A DNA stretch of 64,000 nucleotides from contig QHYM01000104.1 of NCBI GenBank assembly GCA_003223295.1, positions 1-64,000 of the forward strand, in the 5' to 3' direction. Shown here in pieces: positions 1 through 9,054 of this stretch. Numbering within the stretch: position 1 is the first letter of the stretch; each line of letters opens with the position of its first letter. A program made the position numbers and the translations under genes. This stretch comes from Acidobacteriota bacterium (GTDB taxonomy: Bacteria > Acidobacteriota > Terriglobia > Acidiferrales > UBA7541). The notes beneath the pieces are model-generated. The model was not told the DNA's origin. It saw only the letters and a list, made by a program, of their open reading frames with translations, and did no database searches.

Positions 1-52
1 TTACGAGTTGAGCCGTAACAATTCCTTCGCCTAACCGCGGACGATCAACGAG

Positions 53-1324
53 TCAGGCGCCCAAAAGTGCCTGAGACACATCATTTGATCTAGAAGTGCT
101 TCTCGCCATCTTTCGAAACCCTTGTGGCGTGACGGCCTCCCGCCGGTGAAAAGTGCGGTTAAAAGTTTTCAAACTGTTAAATCCAACTCCAGACGCTACT
201 CTGTAACAGGAGACATCCGTCTCCAGAAGGAGTTGCTTAGCACGCTCAATCCGGCAGCGGGCGATTTCTGAGAGAATGGACCTCCCTATCGCCATGGAGA
301 AGTGCCTTTCCAACGTCCGGCGGGAGGCCCCTACTTCTTCTGCCACATCGCTGACCGAAATACCCTGTGCGAAGTGATCACGGATGAAACGTAGCGCGCT
401 CACCATCAGCCGGTCGTCTTGCGCGATCACATCGCTGGATCTCCTAGTAACCACGTGCGTCGGTTTCACGTGCACCACATAGCCCTCTTTGATTCGTCCG
501 GACATCATTCCGTCAAGGAGTTGCGCCGATTCATAACCTGCGCGCTCCACATCGAGTGCCACGCTGGACAATGGTGGATCAGAGAGTTCGCAGATCAGGT
601 CGTCATTATCTACTCCTACGACCGCGACGTCGTCCGGCACACGCAGTCCCGCCACCACGCAGGCCTGCAAGACCTGCCGCCCGCAAACGTCATTGCAGGC
701 CATCAACCCCACAGGTTTCCGTAGCGATCGGAGCCAACTCACGATTCCAGGCTGCTCGTGCCTCCAAGTGTCCAGCCAATGTGGTTGCTGAATCCAACTT
801 GCCATGTGGATGTGCCGCGTGACGCACGGAAAACTCTTCTCGCGCAGCAGGCTGACATATTCCATCTCCCGCACGCTGGACCAGTGACAATTCATAAAGC
901 CGCAAAACGCAAAACTCCGCAACCCACGTTCCAGTAAATGCTTTGCTCCTATTTGAGCGATGGCTTTTGAATGCGTATCGATTTCGCCAAATCGTTTCCC
1001 TGCTTTCGGCGGGCTCGATTCCCCGATCTGCGAGGCGACAAATGGAAGTCCTGTCAACCGAATCTGTTTCTCCATTTGAGGCGACCGGATGCGCGCGATG
1101 ATCCCGGTGCCATTCCAGGAATCCCCTTCTGGAAGGACTTGATCTAGATGTCGAGGGGCGACGTACATCGACCACGGCCCGTGCAGACGAGAATATCGCA
1201 GAATTCCACGAAGGAGTCCTCGACCATACTCCGTCGAAGTTTCCAACAATAAAGCAACTTGAGGCGTCTGGATGCCGGAAGGACCCTTCCTCATGGCCGT
1301 GAAGGAATCATATTGTTTCTGCAA
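53..1324 (-). CDS. XylR-type transcriptional regulator (sugar-binding domain plus AraC HTH)
   Basis: This is a 423-residue regulator. Residues about 22-290 form a LacI/periplasmic-binding-protein-like sensor domain, with the start QVALLLETSTEYGRGLLRGI and the later AVVGVDNDDLICELSDPPLSSV typical of XylR. Residues about 310-405 are an AraC-type double helix-turn-helix (VSDVAEEVGASRRTLERHF, then ASGVGFNSLKTFNRTF). Family members bind a sugar and activate sugar-use genes in the cytoplasm. The coordinates use a TTG start with a weak AAGGG upstream; an ATG at 1294 is the alternative. The gene is divergent from the Oar receptor at 1753, so it may control that module, which is inference from position only. 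Confidence 0.88.
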   Translation of the reverse strand: MQKQYDSFTAMRKGPSGIQTPQVALLLETSTEYGRGLLRGILRYSRLHGPWSMYVAPRHLDQVLPEGDSWNGTGIIARIRSPQMEKQIRLTGLPFVASQIGESSPPKAGKRFGEIDTHSKAIAQIGAKHLLERGLRSFAFCGFMNCHWSSVREMEYVSLLREKSFPCVTRHIHMASWIQQPHWLDTWRHEQPGIVSWLRSLRKPVGLMACNDVCGRQVLQACVVAGLRVPDDVAVVGVDNDDLICELSDPPLSSVALDVERAGYESAQLLDGMMSGRIKEGYVVHVKPTHVVTRRSSDVIAQDDRLMVSALRFIRDHFAQGISVSDVAEEVGASRRTLERHFSMAIGRSILSEIARCRIERAKQLLLETDVSCYRVASGVGFNSLKTFNRTFHRREAVTPQGFRKMARSTSRSNDVSQALLGA

Positions 1325-1752
1325 GCCCTTGCAAAAATGGCACTTATCCGGCCTCCGTCCGAGGATTGCGTCCTCCGGAGGTCACCCGTGGGACTCGGCC
1401 AGATCCTCGCCAAGTTAGTGGCGCAAAGTGTCGAATCCCCAGCTATTCTAGATTTGCTGCTTCTACATTTTCAATAGAAATAACGATGCAGCCCAAGCTG
1501 CATGTCGCAAAATGTCCATTCCGTGTCGCACTTTGGGGCTGGACTTCTTCCAAAGCAAGGGATATGGTCCGCCCCCATTGGCCGGGTGTATGCGCTTTCT
1601 GAATGGAGCGGATTTGAATTTGTCGAGAATCGAGTGCGCCAGGTGCATGACGCACTCAGGCGAAAAACTCCGTCACGCAAATTGGACTCAGGGATCCCGG
1701 CGCCAATTCTGCTCTCCGGAGGCGACTCGAAGACGGCTTGGGGAGGATGGAA
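1325..1752. other. Intergenic region between divergent regulator and Oar receptor
   Basis: No open frame here has a credible start or family resemblance. The stretch should hold the divergent promoters of the XylR-type regulator and the Oar-like receptor. I could not identify a convincing -35/-10 pair. The receptor has a good GGGAGG ribosome binding site at 1741-1746. Confidence 0.5.
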
Positions 1753-4425
1753 ATGAAATTGTTTCAATCGCGATTTGAAATCTCACCTGTGGTGCGTGTT
1801 GGAATGACGCTATCCATTGCCCTGCTCCTTGTGCTCTCGCTACAGCCGGCGTTCAGCCAGACTGTGACCAGTTCGTTGAGCGGCACGGCCGCTGATACCA
1901 GTGGCGCGGCTGTTCCTGATGCCAAAGTGGTCCTGACGAACGAAGGCACCAAGACGTCCCAAACCGTCACGGCCAGTGGGACTGGCTACTTTTCTTTCAC
2001 GGCCATTCTGCCCGGAACGTACACCTTGACGATCACGGCAAAGGGTTTTTCGACTTGGCAGGAAAAAAGCATCGTCATCTACCAGCAGGAGAGCCGGACG
2101 GTAACGAACATCGCGTTGAAAGTGGGTGCAGTGAGTGAAACGGTAGAGGTGACGGCGGCCGAGCAGCCAGTTCCAACGGACAGCGGCGTTACCAGCACGA
2201 CCCTGAACAACACGCTGGTAAGCCAGATTGCGATCCAGGGCCGGGATGCGGCGGAGCTGATCCGCTTGATGCCCGGGATGGCCATGAACAGCGGGCTCGG
2301 GAACACGCAGTGGAACAGCGCGGTGACGCAGATCAACAACGGCCCGATCGGGAATTTTACGGCAGGCGGCGCGCAGCCGAACGGCGGCATGCAGTTGGTC
2401 ATGGACGGCTCGGTGATTACAGACGCCGGAAACCAGGGAACCCAAATCGCCAACATCAACCAAGACATGACCCAGGAAGTTACGATTCAGACCTCTGCTT
2501 TCGACGCGGAGCATGCCCACGGCCCTGTTACCTTTAGTTCTACGGGCAAGAGCGGCACTTCGCAGTACCACGGCGAGGGATACGTCTACACGCGGAATGG
2601 AAGTTTCAACGCGAACGACTCATTTTTCAATGCCAAGGGGCTTAGGAAGCCCATTGACCACTACTGGTATGAAGGTTTCAATGTCGGCGGGCCAGTCATC
2701 CCTCATCATAATAAAGCATTTTTCTTTTTCGGTTTCGAGCATCTCAACCAGAAGCCCGTCGGTGCTCTTCATCAGTACATCGTGCCAACTGCTGCAATGA
2801 TGTCCGGCGACTTTACCAATAGCTCCTTGGCGCCCTACCCGGGTTGGTCGAACTCGGCTACTGTCCCCTGTGCGGACAACAGCAGCTTTTGGAACTATGG
2901 GACCTTTTGCCAAAACGCGGTGCAGAATGGCCAGATCACGCTCTACGATCAGAACGGAAGCCCGATCAGCGGTTCCGCGTATAACGCTAACCCCAGCGCC
3001 TTTACAGTTTCCGGGAGCAAGATTACTGACCCAGCGCTCATCGATCCCAACGGTCTGATTCTGATGAAGCTACTCGCCAACGCGCGAGGACTGCAGGCCA
3101 TCGATCCTGCCACTAACAATGGTTATAACGCGCAGTTTCTCGATCAAACTCCCGTCAGCAGCAACGAGATGAACATCCGGGGCGACTTCAACATCACGTC
3201 TAAGATGCGTGCTTTCGCCACCTTTACCCGCCAGCCGGAGACGGATATTAACAACATTGGCTTGTGGTGGTGGGCGCCGAACGCGGTCCCTTACCCGTCC
3301 CAGACTCCCGCATCCCAACTCGCCCGCGACTACAGCTTTGGAGTGACCTACACATTCAGCCCAACCCTGATTAACGAAGCCACTTTTGGCTACGCCTATT
3401 TCATCAACCCGGTTACACTGGCAACACCGTCAGCGGCGAACCCAACGACCTACGGCTACAACGTGCAGGGACCCTATTCGCAGCCAGTCCCACAGGTTCC
3501 GGATATCGTGAGTTGGTGCTGCAGTCCAGGGGGAGGCGGTGGCAGCAACAGTGCCACGACCTCGGCAGGATTTAACGCTTCTTCCTTCGGTACGACCCCC
3601 AATTGGTACGGGAAGGCTGCCGGGAAAGACAGCTACACGCCGGATTTCAGCGACAATTTCACCTGGACAAAGCACACTCATACACTGAAATTCGGGTATT
3701 TCTGGGCCCGCTACGCCAATGTGCAGACGGAAGGCGCTTGCTGCGGCGGCGGAACCGTCGGACAGTGGGACTTCGATAACTACGCCTTTGAATCGACAAA
3801 CAATATCTATGCGGATATGTTGCTCGGCCATGCGGCCGGCTTCACCCAGGCTAGCACGAACTTTTTCGATAATGTGGTTTACAACGAACACGACTTTTAC
3901 GCTCAGGACGCCTGGAAAGTTAAGCCCAGGTTAACCCTTCACTACGGCGTGCGCTTTGAGCACGAAGGCCAATGGTACCCAACGAACGAAAACCAGGGCA
4001 TCATGGTCTGGAATCCAACCAATTCCGTACAGCCCTATGCGGGTAGTAGCGCGGCCTTGGCGGGCTTTGATTGGCATGGCATCGACAACAAGGTTCCCAT
4101 TTCCGGATGGCGCTCTCACAGCTTCTTCGTCGATCCGCGCATCGGCGTGGCCTATGACCTCACTGGAAATGGCCGCACCGTTCTGCGTGGCGGGTTCGGA
4201 ATCTACCGTCACAATGTTTCTTATAACCAGGTTACGGCAAACGGCCTGCTGGACGCGCCGTTGGGGCTCAAGAGCTTCAGCAGCAACTGCACGTTCACAT
4301 CGCTTGCCAGCCTGAGCACCTGCTCTTCAGCAACTGCAGGCTCAAGAACATCACAGAACGTGGAGGGCATGCTGTTCGGCGATGACAAGGCCCCGCACAC
4401 CCAGAACTGGAACGTGACCACATGA
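1753..4425 (+). CDS. Oar-like TonB-dependent receptor, N-terminal part of a disrupted gene
   Basis: This is the N-terminal part of a TonB-dependent outer-membrane receptor of the Oar-like class. It has a signal peptide ending near AFSQ, a carboxypeptidase-regulatory-like beta-sandwich at about residues 25-110 (SSLSGTAADTSGAAVPDAKV), a plug domain at about 130-260 and much of the barrel. The start is ATG 1753, six bases after GGGAGG; the upstream TTG lacks such a site. The frame runs normally to DDKAPHTQNWNVT and then hits a stop. The homologous barrel continues in another frame from 4422. Segments usually found after QNWNVT are absent, so a short deletion not divisible by three, rather than one indel, is likely. 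The product would lack the end of the barrel and is probably not functional. Confidence 0.85.
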   Translation: MKLFQSRFEISPVVRVGMTLSIALLLVLSLQPAFSQTVTSSLSGTAADTSGAAVPDAKVVLTNEGTKTSQTVTASGTGYFSFTAILPGTYTLTITAKGFSTWQEKSIVIYQQESRTVTNIALKVGAVSETVEVTAAEQPVPTDSGVTSTTLNNTLVSQIAIQGRDAAELIRLMPGMAMNSGLGNTQWNSAVTQINNGPIGNFTAGGAQPNGGMQLVMDGSVITDAGNQGTQIANINQDMTQEVTIQTSAFDAEHAHGPVTFSSTGKSGTSQYHGEGYVYTRNGSFNANDSFFNAKGLRKPIDHYWYEGFNVGGPVIPHHNKAFFFFGFEHLNQKPVGALHQYIVPTAAMMSGDFTNSSLAPYPGWSNSATVPCADNSSFWNYGTFCQNAVQNGQITLYDQNGSPISGSAYNANPSAFTVSGSKITDPALIDPNGLILMKLLANARGLQAIDPATNNGYNAQFLDQTPVSSNEMNIRGDFNITSKMRAFATFTRQPETDINNIGLWWWAPNAVPYPSQTPASQLARDYSFGVTYTFSPTLINEATFGYAYFINPVTLATPSAANPTTYGYNVQGPYSQPVPQVPDIVSWCCSPGGGGGSNSATTSAGFNASSFGTTPNWYGKAAGKDSYTPDFSDNFTWTKHTHTLKFGYFWARYANVQTEGACCGGGTVGQWDFDNYAFESTNNIYADMLLGHAAGFTQASTNFFDNVVYNEHDFYAQDAWKVKPRLTLHYGVRFEHEGQWYPTNENQGIMVWNPTNSVQPYAGSSAALAGFDWHGIDNKVPISGWRSHSFFVDPRIGVAYDLTGNGRTVLRGGFGIYRHNVSYNQVTANGLLDAPLGLKSFSSNCTFTSLASLSTCSSATAGSRTSQNVEGMLFGDDKAPHTQNWNVTT

Positions 4426-5453
4426 GCAACATCAACTACATTCCCGTGGGCGCCTTGTTTAAGCCTGATCCGGTGACGGGCATCACCTACTATTGCCAGG
4501 GCACGGCGAGTGCGACGTGTGTGGCAGGTGCTCCACCATCAGGTGCCATCCCGGATTTCAGGCCCTGGGGCTACAACCAGCTCTTCGTGGCCCGTCATGG
4601 CAGCTACTCGAATTACAACGGATTAATCGTGCAGTGGATGAAGCAGACCGGCAGAGCCGTATTCAACGTGAATTACGCTTGGAGTCACACGCTGGGAATC
4701 CGCGGCGGAGACAACGACAATGGACAAGGGTCCGGCGCTGCGCTCGACGCCTTCAATCTGGCGAATAACTACGGCACCTTGGCCTTTGACCGGCGGCATA
4801 TCTTTAACGCCGCCTATGTGATCAACCTGCCGAGCCCCGTACATAACAACCTCTTCGGCGAAGAGGTTGTCAATGGGTGGCAGCTTACCGGCACCGTGCA
4901 ATACCAAAGCGGCCCGCCACTTCAACCTTTGACCGGCATGGGCCTCAATCCAAACTTTGGGGGACTCAGCAACCAGCGCATCCTCGGCACCGACGGCATT
5001 GCTCTGGAGCCCTACCTAACGTGTAATCCGGCAAGTGGTCTGAAGGCCGGGCAGTACTTCAACCCTGCGTGTTTCGCGATGCCTGCAACCCGCGGCCAAA
5101 ATGGACCGCTCATCTGGCCAAACATCACTGGCCCGGCGTACTTTGGCAGCGATCTAGGCATGTACAAAGACTTCAAGGTCAAAGAGAGCCAGAAGATCGA
5201 ATTCCGGTTCACGGCGTTCAACTTTATGAATCACCCCAACTCCCAGTTCGGCCTGGGGAACGACATCAATTTGAGCTTTACGGCTCCGGGTGGCGGCAAC
5301 ACGAACCCGAACACCACTCTTCTAACCCGACCCAAACATGCAGTAACGGAAAAGGGGATGGCTCCACTCCATCCCCTTTTTCTTTGTCCGTATGACAGAA
5401 TAAGCTCCGCAAGAAAATCTCGGAGGCCGGTTGAAATCGCACGGACGCTTTGA
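4422..5453 (+). CDS. C-terminal barrel part of the disrupted Oar-like receptor
   Basis: This frame continues the receptor that stops at 4425 and overlaps it by ATGA. It carries late barrel strands such as INYIPVGALFKPDPVTG, FNVNYAWSHTLG, YGTLAFDRRHIFNAAYVINL and KIEFRFTAFNFMNHPNS. It has no signal peptide and cannot act alone as a receptor. The end is also abnormal. After FTAPGGGNTNPNTT the frame runs through a terminator hairpin into 5453 instead of ending in the usual short aromatic-terminated strand, so a second lesion probably removed the last strand. Two lesions in one gene make a sequencing error less likely than true decay. Confidence 0.75.
   Translation: MSNINYIPVGALFKPDPVTGITYYCQGTASATCVAGAPPSGAIPDFRPWGYNQLFVARHGSYSNYNGLIVQWMKQTGRAVFNVNYAWSHTLGIRGGDNDNGQGSGAALDAFNLANNYGTLAFDRRHIFNAAYVINLPSPVHNNLFGEEVVNGWQLTGTVQYQSGPPLQPLTGMGLNPNFGGLSNQRILGTDGIALEPYLTCNPASGLKAGQYFNPACFAMPATRGQNGPLIWPNITGPAYFGSDLGMYKDFKVKESQKIEFRFTAFNFMNHPNSQFGLGNDINLSFTAPGGGNTNPNTTLLTRPKHAVTEKGMAPLHPLFLCPYDRISSARKSRRPVEIARTL
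5351..5381 (+). terminator. Rho-independent terminator after the broken Oar gene
   Basis: An 11-bp perfect stem (AAAGGGGATGG, 5351-5361, with its complement at 5369-5379) has a 7-base loop and leads into a T-run. It lies within the abnormal tail of the receptor frame, which supports the idea that the original stop codon was lost just upstream. It sits about 50 bases before the start of the next gene. Confidence 0.75.
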
Positions 5454-7158
5454 TCATAAGCCTTTTTGGCAGCGAGCTCTAACTCGGCGTGAAGCGCTCG
5501 CCATCCTTGGCGGGTCCGTTCTGCCTTTCACTTTCCCATCCTTTCCAGCCATAAAGTCTGGGGGCGCCACGCCTCGGATCAAATTCGAGCTCCAACCCTT
5601 GCCTTTTCGCCTCGAGACCGACGAAACGCTCTCAAGCCCGCACGCCCCTTCGACCATGGCTGGAGGAGCGGCCGTTTTCGACTACAACAAGGACGGTAGG
5701 CCGGATATTTTTTTCGCCAATGGCGCGAACATGACCACACTGAAGAAAGATGCCCCCAAGTTTTCCAATCGCCTGTTCCGCAATGAAGGCAAAGGAGTGT
5801 TCAAGGACGTCACCAAAGAAGCGGGCCTGGCCGGCACGGGATACGACATGGGCGCGGCCGTCGGCGACTATGACAACGATGGCTACCCGGACCTCTTCGT
5901 TGCCGGCGTGCATGGCCGAACGCTCTATCATAACAACGGAGACGGGACGTTTACGGACGTCACCAAGAAGGCCGGGCTCGACAATTGGCGCGACCCCGAG
6001 TACGGCCCTCTGTGGTCCATCGCCGCGGCCTGGGTGGACGTAAACAACGACGGGTTGCTCGATCTCTTCGTTTCCAACTATGTGCAGTGGGATTACGAAA
6101 CGGAACACGTTTGCGGCTTGCCGGGGCGATGGGACTACTGCAGCCCCAATTTTTATAAGGGTTCGCCCAACCAGCTCTATTTGAACAAAGGAGACGGTAC
6201 GTTTGAGGATGTGTCCGAAGCGTGGGGCCTCCGCAAGCACATTGGCAAGGGGATGGGCGTTGGCGTAGCCGACTACGACCTGGACGGCCGTCCGGACCTA
6301 TTTGTCAGCAATGATCTTTACTACAACTACCTGTTCCACAATGCTGGCGGCAAGTTCGAGGAAGTCGCACTCGACAAAGGCGTGGCGCTCGTTGAGGACG
6401 GCCAGTTCATTTCGGGGATGGGCGTGGACTTTCGTGACATCGACAATGACGGCTACCCGGATATCACCACAGTTGCCTTGAACAACCAAACGTTCCCAAT
6501 ATGGCGAAATATCCAAGGAAAAAGTTTCGAGGAGATCACGGGCTCGAGCGGGATGCGTCAGGCAAGTTTGCATGTGGGCGGCTTTGGTCCTGGCTTCTTC
6601 GACTTTGACAACGACGGGTGGAAGGATCTGTTCGTCAGTTGCGGCCATGTTGAGGCGCTGACAAAGCCCGGGACGGAGATTAAGCAGCACAACGCAGTGT
6701 TCCGTAACCCGGGGCGGAACGGCCATTGGCAAGCGCTGATCTCCGAGGCTGGATTTGCGGCGGCCTCGCCTGCGCGGCACCGGGGGTGTGCCTTCGGCGA
6801 CTTCGACGGCGACGGGAGAATGGACGTGGTGGTGACCGCACTTCTGGAATCCACTGAGATTTGGATGAACCGCACAGAGGGCGCGGGACACTGGCTGGAC
6901 GTTGCATTGCAAGGGACCAAGAGCAACCGGGACGGAATCGGCGCGGTGCTGAAAGTTGTTACGAAAGCGGGCACCCAATACAATCACATGACTACCGCTG
7001 TGGGCTATGCATCTTCGAGCCACGGGCCGGTGCATTTCGGTCTGGGCGAGGAGAAGCGAGTCGAACTGGTTGAGACTCGCTGGCCTTCGGGAATTGTCCA
7101 AACGTTGCGCAATCTAGACGCAGATCGCGTGCTTACGGTAAAGGAATCCGCGGGCTAA
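5431..7158 (+). CDS. CRTAC1-family FG-GAP/VCBS repeat protein with ASPIC/UnbV domain
   Basis: This 575-residue exported protein has a twin-arginine-like N-terminus (TRREALAILGGSVLPF). It then shows seven calcium-binding-type loops of the form DxDxDGxxD, including DYNKDGRPD, DYDNDGYPD, DVNNDGLLD, DYDLDGRPD, DIDNDGYPD, DFDNDGWKD and DFDGDGRMD. Such loops are typical of integrin-like beta-propeller blades. Residues about 490-565 match the ASPIC/UnbV domain (NRDGIGAVLKVV, then VHFGLG and TRWPSG). The start is TTG 5431, preceded by GGAGG at 5422-5426. The family is common beside Oar-like receptors in Acidobacteriota, but its biochemical role is not established. The stop overlaps the convergent TPR gene by 26 bases. 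Confidence 0.9.
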   Translation: MKSHGRFDHKPFWQRALTRREALAILGGSVLPFTFPSFPAIKSGGATPRIKFELQPLPFRLETDETLSSPHAPSTMAGGAAVFDYNKDGRPDIFFANGANMTTLKKDAPKFSNRLFRNEGKGVFKDVTKEAGLAGTGYDMGAAVGDYDNDGYPDLFVAGVHGRTLYHNNGDGTFTDVTKKAGLDNWRDPEYGPLWSIAAAWVDVNNDGLLDLFVSNYVQWDYETEHVCGLPGRWDYCSPNFYKGSPNQLYLNKGDGTFEDVSEAWGLRKHIGKGMGVGVADYDLDGRPDLFVSNDLYYNYLFHNAGGKFEEVALDKGVALVEDGQFISGMGVDFRDIDNDGYPDITTVALNNQTFPIWRNIQGKSFEEITGSSGMRQASLHVGGFGPGFFDFDNDGWKDLFVSCGHVEALTKPGTEIKQHNAVFRNPGRNGHWQALISEAGFAAASPARHRGCAFGDFDGDGRMDVVVTALLESTEIWMNRTEGAGHWLDVALQGTKSNRDGIGAVLKVVTKAGTQYNHMTTAVGYASSSHGPVHFGLGEEKRVELVETRWPSGIVQTLRNLDADRVLTVKESAG

Positions 7159-8269
7159 TGACGCGGTTCTGCCCGCGACGGTCTTGCTCCTCCGTTCGAA
7201 GCCGGTTCACGATCTCCTTTTCACGATCGCCATCGCTGGGACGTTGCAGGCGATAATAGAGCGCAGATAACTCGACGTGAGGCGGCAGCCATTGCGGGTC
7301 CTGACGTTCGATGGCTTCAAGATCCTTCAGTGCCGCCGCTAAGTTTCCCTCAGTGCGCTCCAGGCGCGCCAGTTCGTAGCGCGCTGCGAGCGAATTGGGT
7401 TCGATGGCTAGCGCCCGGTCGATTTCCTGGCGCGCTTCGTTCAGTTTACGATCAATGAGAAAGGCGTTGGCAAGCTGGAGACGTGCTTGGATGTCTTTCG
7501 GGTCGATTTGCAAAGCCTTCCTGTAATTGTTCTGGGCATCTTTCTCATTTCCGGCGAAGTCGTCAATCATGGCGAGGACAACGTACGCCTTGGCGAGATT
7601 GGGATTCAGGCGAATAACGGCCAGGGCGTCTTCTTTGGCTTGATCGAATAGCGTGAGGCCGAGGCAAAGATCCGCGGCAAGTTGGTAGGCCTCTGCGCTG
7701 TGACCCTGGTCGGCGACTTTCTGGATACGTTTTAATCCTTCCAGGGATTGTCCTGTCCGGATAAGCGCATTTCCCAGAGCCCACTCGAGATCGAGATTGT
7801 CGGGACTATCTTTTTCCAATGGCTCGAGAAGCGCGGCCGCCTGACCAGCAAGACCAAGTTGCACCTGGCAGTTGCCAAGCAGCGTTGCAACGCGAAGATC
7901 GCCGGGGTTCTCCTTATGTAGAGATGCGAACTGCGCGGCAGCACCGGCAAAGTCCCCTTTCTTGAAACGGGCAAGGCCAAGATTCAGCACGAGTTCAGAG
8001 TTCCCGGGCGCCTCCGCGAGAGCAATGTGATACTCCGTGATCGCCTCGTCGTAACGGCCAAGCGAAACAAGAACGACTCCAAGATTAGCGTGCGCAGCAA
8101 CAACGTTGGGGTCCAGCCGTATCACCTCTTGATACTTGCTCACGGCAAGCGCAAAGTCTCCGCCCTGCTGCGCCCGCGCTGCCTCCTGAAAGATTTGTTT
8201 GGGATCAGGCTCCTGCGCTCCCGCGCCGCTGATATATAGCAAAAAAACCAAAAACACTGTCGCACGCAT
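7133..8269 (-). CDS. Secreted TPR-repeat protein
   Basis: This 378-residue protein has a signal peptide (MRATVFLVFLLYISGAGAQ) followed by about nine tetratricopeptide repeats, for example DFALAVSKYQEVIRLDPN, GRYDEAITEYHIALAEAP and EKDAQNNYRKALQIDPKD. TPR proteins act as protein-binding scaffolds; the partner is not evident. I start at ATG 8269 because an upstream in-frame start at 8326 would put 19 residues in front of a clean signal peptide. It converges on the CRTAC1 gene and overlaps its 3' end. Module B has the same pairing of CRTAC1, Oar and TPR genes. Confidence 0.85.
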   Translation of the reverse strand: MRATVFLVFLLYISGAGAQEPDPKQIFQEAARAQQGGDFALAVSKYQEVIRLDPNVVAAHANLGVVLVSLGRYDEAITEYHIALAEAPGNSELVLNLGLARFKKGDFAGAAAQFASLHKENPGDLRVATLLGNCQVQLGLAGQAAALLEPLEKDSPDNLDLEWALGNALIRTGQSLEGLKRIQKVADQGHSAEAYQLAADLCLGLTLFDQAKEDALAVIRLNPNLAKAYVVLAMIDDFAGNEKDAQNNYRKALQIDPKDIQARLQLANAFLIDRKLNEARQEIDRALAIEPNSLAARYELARLERTEGNLAAALKDLEAIERQDPQWLPPHVELSALYYRLQRPSDGDREKEIVNRLRTEEQDRRGQNRVISPRIPLP

Positions 8270-9054
8270 GATTTTTAGTATAACTCGAATTTCGAACACC
8301 AAGTCGACTGGCAGACCAAATCGCAAGGATGGTCAATCTCTTGAGGAAATCGTATCTGTTCATCATCCCGGCATAGTATGTTTGACCCTCGCTAGAAGCG
8401 GCAAGACTCCCGTGCTTGCCGGAATGATTGTCTGTGGCCCCCGAATCATTTCCGATGCCGGTGCAATGCCTCTTTCTTCTGGGGCTGGGAGGCATCGTAG
8501 CTGCGGGCTTGCTTTCAGCGTTGACGGGCTCGTTGGTTTGCGTATTCAACGCGTACTTCTCCGCAGATCCTCGTTCCCCTGGGGCGTGAAGAAAACCCAA
8601 AGAACGGCAAGTGCGCCTATCGAAACTGTCTCATCCGAGAGGTGCAGTCGGACAACCGGGGAACTGCAAGCCCCAAATACCGTGCAAAACGGTGATGCAA
8701 GACGCAAGAAAGAGCCAGTAGAATCAACTGCATGCATTTTTTGGAGTCATCGGCAGGTCGCGGGTTCAAGTCCCGCCCTCGGCTCCAGTTTTTTCTGGGT
8801 CCCCATTTTTCAATCAGTTTACGCTCCCATTTTCTGTACTCGCTGAAAACTCGGGAACACTAGGGAACAATAAGGCGGCAACTTTGTCTACGGGCGTCTT
8901 TGGGACTCTGGGATTGCGTGCGTGTAGACGTTAGCGTTGTTTTCAAGTTCTAATGCACGAGGATGATAAAGAATCTCGAAAGAATCTCACCTCCAGTCGC
9001 CCCAAAATGCAGCACAGGTGTAGAATCAACCGCTTTCTTGGGGGGCGCAATTCA
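8270..9054. other. 785-bp gene-poor region holding a tRNA scar
   Basis: The region lies between divergent genes. Open frames here (the longest about 215 codons, plus strand) show no signal peptide, domain or low-complexity structure that I recognise and are probably chance frames. The only recognisable feature is a 33-nt tRNA 3' fragment at 8755-8787. Composition is mixed, with several A/T-rich patches. Confidence 0.5.
8755..8787 (+). other. 3' fragment of a tRNA gene (possible attachment-site scar)
   Basis: The fragment reads as a variable loop AGGTC, a 5-bp T-stem GCGGG/CCCGC around the loop TTCAAGT, a 7-nt acceptor strand CCTCGGC, discriminator T and an encoded CCA. No matching 5' acceptor (GCCGAGG), D-arm or anticodon arm is found in the preceding 150 bases. 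It is therefore a 33-nt tRNA tail and not a gene. Such tails are what tyrosine integrases leave at the distal end of an integrated element. The acceptor and U73 would fit a tRNA-Thr-like donor, but I am not sure of the isotype. A run of T follows. Confidence 0.7.

Noticed and set aside
4400-4440. Programmed ribosomal frameshifting joining the two Oar fragments
   Set aside because: There is no slippery run or stimulatory structure, and conserved strands are missing at the junction, which points to a deletion.
8755-8787. The 3' end of tmRNA instead of a tRNA
   Set aside because: In tmRNA the acceptor strand directly after the T-stem pairs with a GG-rich 5' end and no CCA fits here with seven acceptor bases; the fragment fits an ordinary tRNA exactly.
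8199-8846. A 215-codon plus-strand frame in the gap after the TPR gene
   Set aside because: It begins antisense to the TPR signal peptide, runs through the tRNA fragment and shows no domain; it appears to be a chance frame.
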